Shown here piece by piece: positions 14,844 to 23,511 of a stretch of 43,050 nt of DNA. The stretch is from Deltaproteobacteria bacterium (lineage in GTDB: Bacteria; Desulfobacterota; JADFVX01): positions 1 through 43,050 of the forward strand of contig JAOUBX010000036.1 in NCBI GenBank assembly GCA_029860075.1. Direction: 5' to 3'. How positions within the stretch are numbered: position 1 is the first letter of the stretch; the number at the start of each line of letters is the position of its first letter. The notes below the pieces were generated by a model. It did not search any database and was not told the origin of the DNA. It saw only the letters and a list, made by a program, of their open reading frames with translations. Made by a program: the position numbers and the translations under genes.

Positions 14844-16307
14844 TTAGAACCTTTTATTCGTGGCGTTATATTTACCTACAGGCTTTTTAAAGGGCATGCG
14901 CTTAACAACTTTAAAGTTTTTCGTGTTATAGATGACGACTTCGCCATCATCCTCCCAGACACTAACAAGAGCACGGCTTCCATCTTTATTAAACTCAATA
15001 TGCATGGCCCGCTTGCCCTTTTGAGGTACTATTTCTTTAACAACTTTGAGACTGTCCTTGTCTATAATCTGAATCGTGTCAGTACCTGTATCAGCCCAAA
15101 TTTGACGTATTTTATCATGTGTTCTGGCGAAAAATCCAGCGCCTTTTGTCTTTACTTTTCCCTTATCCTGCCAGGTATACATTTCAATAATGGAAATTTC
15201 AGGCTTCCCAATATGTGGGAAGGCCGCAAAAGTCCCTTTTGAGTTTTTCCATACGGCAGCAGAAGCAAGGTGTGGCATTCCACCCTGAGATTGCACTTTT
15301 TTTGTCACTTTCGACTTAACAAGATCGATGACACTAAAGTGATCCGATCCTCTGGAGGTACCTATAAGGTATCTTTCGGAAGGATCGATGAAAAAATCGG
15401 TAAAGGGTTGGTCTATCTTGATCCTCTGCACTTTTAAGGTCTTATCATTAATTACAAGAATTTCAGCTTTATCCTTAAGAGACACAACAAAAACACCCCT
15501 TGATTTCAAAGCATAAACAGCTCCGGGTGTCGCTTCAGGATCGATAATTTCTTTCGGCTTCATGGTGAAAGCGTCAATAATTACAATATTTTTAGGAAGC
15601 AGGTTAACCTGGGCCAAATATTTGTTGTCACTGGAGACGGCAATATTTCTGGTGCTGATACCTCCTCTTATTCGTCCAACCTCTCGAAAATCGATAAGGT
15701 CATATTTTACTATCCAGCCTCCTCTTGAAACAGCAAAAGAATATCTCAAATCTCTACCAAATTTGGGGCCACCATGAATAGCACCGACTTCTACTGCACC
15801 AAGCAACTTAAACCGGTCCCCATCCATAAAGTGAACTGTCCCTTTCCCCCCTTCGACAATCATAAAGAAATTAGTCATGTCAAATTTGGGCTTTTTCTCA
15901 TCAAGACCAAAGTAAGAAATCTGCCAGGTATCACGCATCTGCTCAACACCCCAAATCGGCTTATCCACAGGAGACTTAATATAGGCAATAAGCGCTTTGA
16001 CGTCCTTCTCACTTAGCTTATCCTTGAAAGGAGGCATATTGGTAGCGGGAAGCCCTTCTAAAATAGCAGCTTGAATATCTTTATCCTTTTTTCTACCAAA
16101 GTATTCCGGCAAGAGGGGAGGACCGACAAGACCGTACCTTTCATGGTGGTGGCATTCAGCACAGTGTTTCTCATATGTTTTCTTACCCGCTTTCAAAATG
16201 ACCGGATTGTGAGGAGCACCTGCCATTTTACCTGCTTTCCCTGCAAAAAGGGAGGATGGAATCAGAAAAATTACGAGTAATGTTAATATTAAAAAGCTTC
16301 TAAGCAT
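14844..16307 (-). CDS. nirN: Dihydro-heme d1 dehydrogenase NirN (cytochrome c + d1 propeller)
   Basis: A 487-residue NirS paralogue with a signal peptide (residues 1-22), a cytochrome c domain with CAECH (residues 49-53) and Met in TNMPPF as probable distal ligand, then an eight-bladed d1-type propeller. His residues in GAIHGGPKF and GGMPHLAS are candidates for tetrapyrrole ligation. NirN oxidises dihydro-heme d1 to heme d1 in the periplasm and hands it to NirS. It differs from the NirS in this window by lacking the SHxxPE and KPHPGRGANW catalytic region. The upstream region lacks a clear Shine-Dalgarno. It begins the nirN-nirF-GxxExxY-nirE run after a terminator. Confidence 0.9.
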   Translation of the reverse strand: MLRSFLILTLLVIFLIPSSLFAGKAGKMAGAPHNPVILKAGKKTYEKHCAECHHHERYGLVGPPLLPEYFGRKKDKDIQAAILEGLPATNMPPFKDKLSEKDVKALIAYIKSPVDKPIWGVEQMRDTWQISYFGLDEKKPKFDMTNFFMIVEGGKGTVHFMDGDRFKLLGAVEVGAIHGGPKFGRDLRYSFAVSRGGWIVKYDLIDFREVGRIRGGISTRNIAVSSDNKYLAQVNLLPKNIVIIDAFTMKPKEIIDPEATPGAVYALKSRGVFVVSLKDKAEILVINDKTLKVQRIKIDQPFTDFFIDPSERYLIGTSRGSDHFSVIDLVKSKVTKKVQSQGGMPHLASAAVWKNSKGTFAAFPHIGKPEISIIEMYTWQDKGKVKTKGAGFFARTHDKIRQIWADTGTDTIQIIDKDSLKVVKEIVPQKGKRAMHIEFNKDGSRALVSVWEDDGEVVIYNTKNFKVVKRMPFKKPVGKYNATNKRF

Positions 16308-16373
16308 AAATTGAATTTTAATCTTCAGTTGTTTTGAAAATGAGGTGAGCTTTCTTCGAAATTAAATCTAAAT

Positions 16374-16398
16374 AAAAAAAGGGGAGGAAATCCTCCCC
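16374..16398 (-). terminator. Intrinsic terminator after the monoheme cytochrome gene
   Basis: GGGGAGGA (16381-16388) and TCCTCCCC (16391-16398) form an 8-bp stem; on the minus strand it is followed by TTTTTTT. It separates the respiratory module from nirN, so nirNFE should have its own promoter or rely on read-through. Confidence 0.88.
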
Positions 16399-16424
16399 TC
16401 TCTATAAGCTAACTGAAACTTATA

Positions 16425-16850
16425 TTACTTGGTAAATTCCTTACGCATATAGTTAATAATCTGCCAGATCTTCTTCTCAGAAAGGTTTACATCACTACCG
16501 GGACCAAAAGCTTCCATATCAGTCCCCTTACTTCCTTTCTCAGTAATCCAGAAAAGCTGCCCATCAGACTTGCTCTTCATGTAACCTGGTGCATTAAATG
16601 CAGTGGCCGGTATTTTAAGATCATCAGCAGAGGAACCTTTTCCATCACCTTTTGAACCATGACATTTCTTACATTTCTTTTCGTAGTACTTCTTTCCTTT
16701 TTTAAGGTCTTTCTTTTTCGCTTTTGGTGCCTTTTTACTCTGATAGTCGGCCGGCGCCTCAGGCGTCTTATGGGCAGCCAACGCGGGCCCGGCCGTCAAA
16801 AGAAACGCACCGACAATAACAGCTACTAATATTTTTGTTCCTATCCTCAT
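16425..16850 (-). CDS. Periplasmic monoheme cytochrome c (class I)
   Basis: A 141-residue exported cytochrome. The signal peptide ends at PALAA (about residue 26). A very Lys-rich linker (KKAPKAKKKDLKKGKKYYEKK) precedes the single heme site CKKCH. A Met in GTDMEAFGPG is the likely sixth ligand, and the C-terminal helix IWQIINYMRKEF is typical. Its strong positive charge would suit docking to acidic partners. It follows the pentaheme gene by 95 nt with its own AGGAGG and precedes a terminator, so it is the last gene of the respiratory module. It is the best candidate for the soluble carrier between that complex and NirS or the CuA subunit. Confidence 0.88.
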   Translation of the reverse strand: MRIGTKILVAVIVGAFLLTAGPALAAHKTPEAPADYQSKKAPKAKKKDLKKGKKYYEKKCKKCHGSKGDGKGSSADDLKIPATAFNAPGYMKSKSDGQLFWITEKGSKGTDMEAFGPGSDVNLSEKKIWQIINYMRKEFTK

Positions 16851-16945
16851 TCTTTTCCCTCCTATTTAATTAATATTTTATGATGACAATTAGGTCATTA
16901 ATTGAAACATTTTAATCAAATCACCAAAATTCTTCAATAACAAAA

Positions 16946-17593
16946 TCAGTACTTTTTCAAAATCTCTTTCTTATCATCCCAGTCAACTTCAGCATGAACC
17001 AGATTATAGTGACATTTGATACAGTTTAACTTACCTACTTCTTTTACTGTTTCAAGCTCTGCTTTATGCCTTTTGATATCTGCATCGAAGAAATCATTTT
17101 TTACATGACAATCCTTACAGAGTTTACTTTTTTCTTTTACAAATTGAATTCTGACCTTTGCTGCAAGTTCTCCCCTGAGTTCCTCCTGCCAATAGGTATC
17201 ATCATGAATTGACACCTGAATACGCTCCCAGGCCTTGGGGCTAAAATACATATATTTTGTCCAGAGCCATACGGAATGCGGCGCATGACAATTAACACAA
17301 CCAGGCCTCAAATTTTCCTCTTCTGTTTCATAATGGGCAGAAACTTTAAATTCGGCATAGGGCTGAGGATGGCACTCTGCACAACCGGTCAACATTCCCG
17401 TGGGCTTTTCCATTTTGACCTTTTCATTAAAGGCGTACTCATCAGGATCATAATAGGCTGTATGGCAAAAATCACAGAATCCTTTTGCCTCAACAGAACC
17501 GTGGGAAAGAAAGAAGAGCAAACCTGCCACCAGAATAATACCTGCAGCAACAACTCCACCGGCTATGGCTAATACATTCTTTGGCACTCTCAA
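16946..17593 (-). CDS. Membrane-anchored pentaheme cytochrome c
   Basis: A 215-residue protein with an N-terminal TM anchor (about residues 8-28) and five CxxCH sites: CDFCH, CAECH, CVNCH, CKDCH and CIKCH. The layout recalls NapC/NirT/NrfH-type quinol-linked cytochromes, but those usually have four hemes; five is the count of ActA in Alternative Complex III, and QrcA of the Qrc complex has six. Its start codon overlaps the stop of the molybdopterin-fold gene by 4 nt, so the two are translationally coupled and likely partners. I infer that it is the electron-exit subunit of a quinol-oxidising complex, passing electrons to the monoheme cytochrome or to NirS. Confidence 0.9.
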   Translation of the reverse strand: MRVPKNVLAIAGGVVAAGIILVAGLLFFLSHGSVEAKGFCDFCHTAYYDPDEYAFNEKVKMEKPTGMLTGCAECHPQPYAEFKVSAHYETEEENLRPGCVNCHAPHSVWLWTKYMYFSPKAWERIQVSIHDDTYWQEELRGELAAKVRIQFVKEKSKLCKDCHVKNDFFDADIKRHKAELETVKEVGKLNCIKCHYNLVHAEVDWDDKKEILKKY

Positions 17594-20004
17594 CTCCTGT
17601 CCTTCAGCATCTCAGTAGCAGCTTTAAAAAATTTATCATGACCGGTAACATCGGTCCTCACATCACCATGCTTATCTCTTGAACCGGCAGGCTCAACCTT
17701 CACTTTAAATGAAAGAGACGCATTACCACTAACAGGATCGATAAAGAGAGGAAATATTTCATTGACACTGATCCCGTTATCGCGCCACCAGAGGTTATAA
17801 TGGACGTCAGGATCATAAACCTTATTCCAGCTTGTAATCCTGTGGGGTTCCGCCGTAGCAACAGGACCGATGGACCAATGGCCACAGGAGGCTGCCATAG
17901 CAACAACACCGGGACAAATGGCATTGGTCACTCTCATTTTAGTAATAATGTAGCCAACAGGCGTTGACAGTCTGGCAAGGGCTCCGTCCTTAATATTCAG
18001 TTCAGATGCAGTCTCCTTATTGATCATGCAATAATTGTTATGGCTTTTTTCTGAAAGATATTTGTTATTAGCAGTAGCTGAACCCGCCTGGTAAGCCGTT
18101 TTATAGGTAATAAAAGTTAACCCCTCATCGTCAGAATCTTCATCAGCCTCCAGATTTGCCGGTTTTACCCACGTTGGAAGTGCTTCATATCCAGCCTTTT
18201 CAAGTAGAGTCGATTCAATTTCAATCTTTCCCGAGTCTGTTTTAAAACCATTCTCTTCATGAGCACCAAATTCGGCTTCTACCGCTTCACCGTCGTCATT
18301 TTCAAACTTTCCCGTCTCCGTATTTACAGCGCCATATACAGGCCATATGGCGTAATCAGCCATGGCATCATAGCCGCCATCTTCCTTCATCTCCTTGACA
18401 CCTTCAAAATAGGCAGGCATCAATTCTTCCGTATCCTCAAACTGCCAGAACTCTTTATAACCTCTCTCTTCTTCCGGATCGAGAACATCGATAATATCAC
18501 GAAGTATGGAGGGAAGATCGAGAACCTCTTCAGGTGCTTCCTGCAAAGGAGTTCTCACCCCAACCCAGGGCATTAGTGAAGAAGGACTCGTCACAGGTTC
18601 AAACCTTTCGAGGTAGAGAGCTTCCGGCAAAACGATATCACATAAGGCAGCTGTTTCACTCATAAATGGAGCAATGGCTACGGTAAAGGGCAAAAGGGTT
18701 TCATCTTTTAAAGTCTGCCTCCAATAGGGAGCAGCCGAAGCACTATAAGCCGGGTTACTATTATAATTAAACAAAACACCTGTTTTCAGTCCCTTTGAAG
18801 AAACCAGATAAGGGAATGTGCTCCCATTTTTCACAACACTTCCCTTCGGTACGGGGGGAACCGGTTGGATGTCATTCCAGTTGACTCGCCTGGGAAGACA
18901 ATACCCCCCTTCCACTTCCACATTACCTGTAATAATGGGAAGCAGCATGATGGCCCTTTCAGTATAAACGCCATTTGAATGAGAAGAAGCTCCCCTATAA
19001 CTGAAAACAGTAGCCGGCTTAGCCTTGGCAAATTCAATTGCCAACCTTGAAATAGTATCGGCAGAAATCCCACTCTCTTCTTCCGCCTTTTCAGGCGTAA
19101 ATTTTTCCAGGTGTGCTGCTAGTTTTTCAGCCGTAATATTGGTCCATTCATTAATAAAATCTTCATCAGCCAGCCCTTCCGACATAATGACATTAGCCAT
19201 AGCAAGGGCAACAAGACCATCCGTACCGGGCGTAAGAGGTATCCACTCATCAGACTTACCTGCCGTCATTGACATTCTAGGATCAAAAGTCACAAGCTTT
19301 GCATGATTGTCGATCCGACCATCAATCAAGGTCTGTGCATGAGGCTCAAAAGTTTCATAAATATTCGAACCAAAGTTCAATATATATTTGGATTTTGAAA
19401 AGTCGGGCACCTCAATATCTGCGCCCCAGGTCAACTTCTGACCGGTTTTTTTATTAGCATCACCGGCCATTTCAAAAATGGAAGTGGAACCGAGAGTGTG
19501 CATAAAGCGCCTAAATTCGCCACCACCCACATCTTCGCCCCGTACTAAGGCAATTGAATCAGGACCATTCTCATTAAGCGACTCATTAACATTCTTGGCA
19601 ATTTCCTTGAGCGCCTCTTCCCAGGATATTTTCTTAAAATATCCTTCCCCTCTTTTACCCGTTCTTTTGAGAGGAAACTTAATCCTGTCAGGATCGGTGA
19701 GCTCATAATGAGAAACGAGATCAAGTGCTTTTGAACGTCCCCTTGAAGCAATGTGCGCCGGATGTCCTGCCACCTGAACGACGGTTTCTTCATTTTCAAC
19801 AAATACTTCAACAGGACTTTTAAGTTTCCCATAGGGTGTTACTGAGTAGTAGGGCTCACGAAGCTGTGCGATACGACCATAATTATAGGCGCGCTCTCCT
19901 CGTTCCAGCTCCATTGCCTTAACAGAATCTCTGGAACCAATAGCAACTCCAGCAGCAGCAGCACCGCTTACCTTTAGAAACTGTCTTCTTGTAACTTTAG
20001 ACAT
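17590..20004 (-). CDS. Tat-exported molybdopterin oxidoreductase-fold subunit lacking FS0 (QrcB/ActB-like)
   Basis: An 804-residue protein with a Tat signal (TRRQFLKVSGAAAAG) and the molybdopterin oxidoreductase domains, including GHPAHIASRGR near residue 80 and a C-terminal dinucleotide-binding-like domain. In active enzymes the N-terminal region carries four Cys for FS0 and a Cys, Sec, Ser or Asp Mo ligand. Here there is no Cys in the first ~370 residues, SRGRxC reads SRGRSK, and the ligand segment reads GDANKKTG. Cofactor loss is known for the related QrcB and ActB. The Asp in GDANK could still be a ligand, so Mo binding is not excluded. The gene lies between NrfD and the pentaheme cytochrome. 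It is probably a structural or electron-transfer subunit of a quinol:cytochrome c oxidoreductase, not a polysulfide or tetrathionate reductase. Confidence 0.82.
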   Translation of the reverse strand: MSKVTRRQFLKVSGAAAAGVAIGSRDSVKAMELERGERAYNYGRIAQLREPYYSVTPYGKLKSPVEVFVENEETVVQVAGHPAHIASRGRSKALDLVSHYELTDPDRIKFPLKRTGKRGEGYFKKISWEEALKEIAKNVNESLNENGPDSIALVRGEDVGGGEFRRFMHTLGSTSIFEMAGDANKKTGQKLTWGADIEVPDFSKSKYILNFGSNIYETFEPHAQTLIDGRIDNHAKLVTFDPRMSMTAGKSDEWIPLTPGTDGLVALAMANVIMSEGLADEDFINEWTNITAEKLAAHLEKFTPEKAEEESGISADTISRLAIEFAKAKPATVFSYRGASSHSNGVYTERAIMLLPIITGNVEVEGGYCLPRRVNWNDIQPVPPVPKGSVVKNGSTFPYLVSSKGLKTGVLFNYNSNPAYSASAAPYWRQTLKDETLLPFTVAIAPFMSETAALCDIVLPEALYLERFEPVTSPSSLMPWVGVRTPLQEAPEEVLDLPSILRDIIDVLDPEEERGYKEFWQFEDTEELMPAYFEGVKEMKEDGGYDAMADYAIWPVYGAVNTETGKFENDDGEAVEAEFGAHEENGFKTDSGKIEIESTLLEKAGYEALPTWVKPANLEADEDSDDEGLTFITYKTAYQAGSATANNKYLSEKSHNNYCMINKETASELNIKDGALARLSTPVGYIITKMRVTNAICPGVVAMAASCGHWSIGPVATAEPHRITSWNKVYDPDVHYNLWWRDNGISVNEIFPLFIDPVSGNASLSFKVKVEPAGSRDKHGDVRTDVTGHDKFFKAATEMLKDRS

Positions 20005-20016
20005 ATAAAAAACTCC

Positions 20017-20925
20017 CTAAAAGAAGGATTGACTGAATTGACCTACAAGAACCCAACCGACACGCATACCAAACATACCAACAACGATAAATGCCGATGC
20101 GGCAACAATGCCCTCCCTCTTTCTTCCAAAGGGAGTAAGGAATATTATAAAAGGAATAACAAGTCCAACACCCATATACCAGAAAGGAACAGCACCCTTA
20201 AAAACAGTTTTGATAATTGACAGCGTATGGTATTCGTGAGCAGTGCCGTAACTCATCTGTAAAAATTCTGAAAAGACGAGAAAAAGATCAAAGGTAATCC
20301 CAATAAGAAGCATTTGACCGAGCATCAAAATAACATCCGGACTAATACGATTTTCCGGTTTAACAAAATAATCGCGAGCCCAAATGAGCAAACATGAAGC
20401 TCCCCAGCCGGAGAGATTGGCACCGACAAAGAAAAGCAAAGCAGCCATACCGGTATGATTAGGATGACGAGATGGATTTAGCTCAAGCGCCACTCCCGTA
20501 TACCAACAGAGTGCACCGGCCAGAGGAAAGGTTAATAACCCAAAAAACCTTGCCAATTTTTCATTTTTCAAATAAACGAAAATACCGTAAAGGATTGCAC
20601 CAATGGTATAGGCAAAAACGAGGATGCTTCCCCATGCCAGAGGAGCAGACTCATGCCAGTAGCCCGTAACAATTGGAAAGAGGTGAAGCGCTCTCTCAAC
20701 ACGTCCCAGGTCAAAGACAAGAAGCACCTGGACTGCTGAAATAAGAGAAACAGCTATGATAGTTGTATAAAGGGAAATAGATTTGAAACGTTTAATACCG
20801 AAAGCCCAGCCAAGACTGGCAATCATGAATATACCTTCGCTGATTCCTGCCATCCAGTAATAAACGGCAATAGGGACACCCCAGTATACGTGGTGATAAG
20901 CGTTGGCAATTATTTCGCGTTCCAA
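20017..20925 (-). CDS. NrfD/PsrC-family quinone-interacting membrane subunit
   Basis: A 302-residue integral membrane protein with about eight hydrophobic helices and almost no charged residues inside them. It starts MEREIIANAYHHVYWGVPIAVYYW, the amphipathic entry typical of NrfD/PsrC. NrfD proteins bind menaquinol or ubiquinol on the periplasmic side and contact the FeS subunit. The size matches PsrC (~8 TM) rather than the larger QrcD/ActC (~10 TM). It begins 11 nt after the FeS gene and ends 12 nt before the molybdopterin-fold gene, so all are one transcript. Only a single copy is present, unlike ACIII, which has two related subunits (ActC and ActF). Confidence 0.88.
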   Translation of the reverse strand: MEREIIANAYHHVYWGVPIAVYYWMAGISEGIFMIASLGWAFGIKRFKSISLYTTIIAVSLISAVQVLLVFDLGRVERALHLFPIVTGYWHESAPLAWGSILVFAYTIGAILYGIFVYLKNEKLARFFGLLTFPLAGALCWYTGVALELNPSRHPNHTGMAALLFFVGANLSGWGASCLLIWARDYFVKPENRISPDVILMLGQMLLIGITFDLFLVFSEFLQMSYGTAHEYHTLSIIKTVFKGAVPFWYMGVGLVIPFIIFLTPFGRKREGIVAASAFIVVGMFGMRVGWVLVGQFSQSFF

Positions 20926-20936
20926 AGTACCCCTCC

Positions 20937-21773
20937 CTAGTGTTTAATGATTCCCGACTTTTCCAGGATTTCTACTAAAAAGTTAAACATATTGGTGGCA
21001 AGCTGCTTAGTCATACCCAAGGGAGAAGACTCGGCCTCTATAATATCACCATGCTGTTCTCCTTTATGATAACGTTTATATTCATCAAAATCATCTCTCA
21101 GCATGGCACTTCTCTTATCGTAACAATCATCAGGATCAGCAACGCCCCTGCCATCCATTCCAATATAAAACACCATAGGACTTGTTCCCATATCGGATCT
21201 GAGGGCAGAAACCCTTTCTTTACTGATGAGCTTACTTATTTCACTATCGGGATCATTTAAATCACCGAAGATGATAGCCCTTGCCGTACAGGCAGACACG
21301 CAGGCCGGCTGAAGCCCCCTGGAGACCTTATGAATACAAAAGCTGCACTTATCAACTATCCTCGTAGGCAAATCATCGTCTGTTCTCTTATAGGGCAGTA
21401 AGTGCCTGGCATTATAAGGGCAGGCAATGGCACAGGTTCGGCAACCGATGCAACGGTTATAACGCTGAAGAACAAAACCGTCAGGATGTTTGTAAGTCGC
21501 GTTTGTGGGGCAGTTTCTTACACAAATGGGGTAATCGCAGTGATTACAGAGAGCGGGCATTACTGTTTTAGTTACATTAGGAAAAGTCCCCCGATTCTCT
21601 TCCTTCAGCCACATACGCCACACACCGAGAGGCGTACCGAATTCAGCTTTACATGCCATCATGCATGCGCCGCCGCCGGTACACCGTCTTAAATCAATCA
21701 CCATGCCATAGCGTTTTTTACCTTCTACTCCATAGCTTGGTGGTGACTGTATGCCATATGCCCGTTTCGACAT
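20937..21773 (-). CDS. Four-cluster ferredoxin subunit (NrfC/PsrB/QrcC-like)
   Basis: A 278-residue electron-transfer subunit with four Cys groups: CTGGGACMMAC (residues 31-41), CNHCDYPICVRNC, CIGCRTCAIAC and CSFC...CVSAC. Groups two to four are complete. In group one the second Cys is Gly34 (GGC codon), predicting a [3Fe-4S] cluster in place of a [4Fe-4S]. The same 3+1 composition is reported for QrcC and the ActB ferredoxin domain. It has no signal of its own and would be exported together with the Tat-tagged subunit. GGAG precedes the ATG, and the gene is first of the five-gene module after the nirS terminator. Confidence 0.9.
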   Translation of the reverse strand: MSKRAYGIQSPPSYGVEGKKRYGMVIDLRRCTGGGACMMACKAEFGTPLGVWRMWLKEENRGTFPNVTKTVMPALCNHCDYPICVRNCPTNATYKHPDGFVLQRYNRCIGCRTCAIACPYNARHLLPYKRTDDDLPTRIVDKCSFCIHKVSRGLQPACVSACTARAIIFGDLNDPDSEISKLISKERVSALRSDMGTSPMVFYIGMDGRGVADPDDCYDKRSAMLRDDFDEYKRYHKGEQHGDIIEAESSPLGMTKQLATNMFNFLVEILEKSGIIKH

Positions 21774-21875
21774 AGAAAAGGTCTCCTGCTTTAGTTTTTA
21801 TTGGGATGAAGCTGCAAAAAAACGTTTAATCTGATGAGACAATTATTAATCACTTTTTTTCAGATTCATGAGGGT

Positions 21876-21911
21876 AAAAAAAAGGGCCGGGTGGTTTCCC
21901 ACCCAACCCTT
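21876..21911 (-). terminator. Intrinsic terminator of nirS
   Basis: On the minus strand AGGGTTGGGTGG, a GAAA loop and CCACCCGGCCCT form an interrupted stem followed by eight T. It lies just after the nirS stop, so nirS can be made in excess over the downstream FeS-NrfD module, with partial read-through possible. Confidence 0.88.
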
Positions 21912-21924
21912 AAATTGGTCAATC

Positions 21925-23511
21925 TTAGTAAATATCCTTCATGGTGTTGTAGACATTGAACTTACCAGTTGGAGCTACGAGACCGGTAATTCTTGTCTTC
22001 TCTTTCAGTGTCTTATCATCAATTACGATAAGCGCACCGTCTTTATCCCAGAGAGAAACCCACATCTCATCACCTGCCTGGTTGTACTCGAGGTGAACAA
22101 CCTTCTTCTCGAATACAAGCTCTTTTGGATCAGCAGTTGGGTTATTCTTGTTGAATACGGTGATTACGTTAGACTTGTTCTTGTTGATGGTGTTATCACA
22201 GTAAACATTTTTACTCTTGGGATGGGTCTTGATGAAGAGAGAGTTACCACCAAGCTTCCACTCTCTTACAACTTCCCATGCCTGCTTGGGGTGACCTTTC
22301 GGATCAGTACCGATGATGGATACAAGCCCTTCACCGAGGTGAACCGTTGCCCATACAGGACCGAACTCAGGGTCAATCCAGTTGGCGCCACGACCGGGAT
22401 GAGGCTTGGTACCAACTTCTACGTTTGCAGCGAGCTTTCTTTCAACCGTATCGATGACAGAAACCGTATCCCTCATGTTAGCTGCAACGAGGAAGTATCT
22501 CTTTGTTGAATCCCATCCGCCATCGTGGAGGAATCTTTCAGCGTTGATTTTGGTTTCAACAACCGTTCCTACATCAACCTTGCTGTAGTCTACAAGTACA
22601 ACAATACCGGCCTCTTTGAGGGTAAGAACCCACTCAGGCTCGTGGTGAGAAGCAACGATTGAAGCAACACGAGTTTCTTCCTTGTACTCATTAGTGTCAT
22701 AGGTGTAGCTGCTGGTACGTACAACCTTGAGAGGCTCAAGTGTATCACCCTTCATAATAACGTAGTGAGGAGGCCAGTAGTTACCAACAACGGCGTACTT
22801 ATCGTTGAAGTTACCTTTTTTACCGTTATACTTGGAAGTATCAATAGATCTTGCGTCGATACCTGTTTTGATCTCAGCAACAAGAGTTGGTGGATTAGAC
22901 CACATATCAATCATTGTTGCCTTACCGTCACGACCGATAGAGTACATGTAACGACCTGAAGCGGAAGTCCTCAGGATATGTACAGCAAAACCGGAAGGAA
23001 GTGTTGCGAGAATCTTCTTTTTGTCTCCATCAATGATGGAAACCTTACCGGCATCCCTCTGGATAACACCGAAGAAGTTCTTCCAGCCCTTGATTTGAGG
23101 TGACTTTGGTCTCTTGCTAACAGGAATATGAACCTTCCAGGAAGCCTTGATCTTCTTCATATCCCACTCGGGTGGTGCTGGTGGGTCGAGCTGGATGTAC
23201 TTGGCCATAAGCTTTGTTTCTGCTTTGGTCATAAATCCGTCTTTACCCCAACCGGGCATACCGCCTTCGGTGCCATTATAAAGTACGTCCTCAAGCTTGG
23301 CGAGGCTCTTCTTAAGAGTTTTTTCAGGGGTAATATTTGGGCCCGTTGCACCCTGCCTGAGGGCGCCATGACAACCTGAACATCTGTCGAAATAAAGGTC
23401 CTGAGCTTTTGCGAATTCATCCTTGGAAAGCTTTGGCGCTGCCAGGGATGTGCCGGCGATAAGGGCAACCGACAGGAAAGGTACTGCTACACTGATGAAT
23501 CTTTTTACCAT
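21925..23511 (-). CDS. nirS: Cytochrome cd1 nitrite reductase NirS
   Basis: A 528-residue periplasmic enzyme reducing nitrite to NO. The signal peptide ends at SLAA (about residue 25). Heme c is bound at CSGCH (residues 44-48), with Met85 in GGMPGW as a probable ligand. The propeller has the proximal heme d1 ligand His178 in FAVHILRTSASGRY and the two catalytic His sites: H289 in ASHHEPEW and H371 in KPHPGRGANW. The C-terminus TGKFNVYNTMKDIY matches the pseudomonad enzyme closely. All key residues are present, so it should be active. It has a strong Shine-Dalgarno (AAGGAGG), a consensus-like promoter at 23689-23717 and a leader of about 170 nt. Confidence 0.97.
   Translation of the reverse strand: MVKRFISVAVPFLSVALIAGTSLAAPKLSKDEFAKAQDLYFDRCSGCHGALRQGATGPNITPEKTLKKSLAKLEDVLYNGTEGGMPGWGKDGFMTKAETKLMAKYIQLDPPAPPEWDMKKIKASWKVHIPVSKRPKSPQIKGWKNFFGVIQRDAGKVSIIDGDKKKILATLPSGFAVHILRTSASGRYMYSIGRDGKATMIDMWSNPPTLVAEIKTGIDARSIDTSKYNGKKGNFNDKYAVVGNYWPPHYVIMKGDTLEPLKVVRTSSYTYDTNEYKEETRVASIVASHHEPEWVLTLKEAGIVVLVDYSKVDVGTVVETKINAERFLHDGGWDSTKRYFLVAANMRDTVSVIDTVERKLAANVEVGTKPHPGRGANWIDPEFGPVWATVHLGEGLVSIIGTDPKGHPKQAWEVVREWKLGGNSLFIKTHPKSKNVYCDNTINKNKSNVITVFNKNNPTADPKELVFEKKVVHLEYNQAGDEMWVSLWDKDGALIVIDDKTLKEKTRITGLVAPTGKFNVYNTMKDIY

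Noticed and set aside
17590..21773. Polysulfide, thiosulfate or tetrathionate reductase (Psr/Phs/Ttr) identity
   Set aside because: The large subunit lacks the FS0 cysteines and the Cys ligand these enzymes need, and a multiheme cytochrome is coupled to it.
21868..22509. Long open frame antisense to nirS (213 codons)
   Set aside because: It is entirely inside nirS, has no recognisable domain and mirrors the codon bias of the sense gene.
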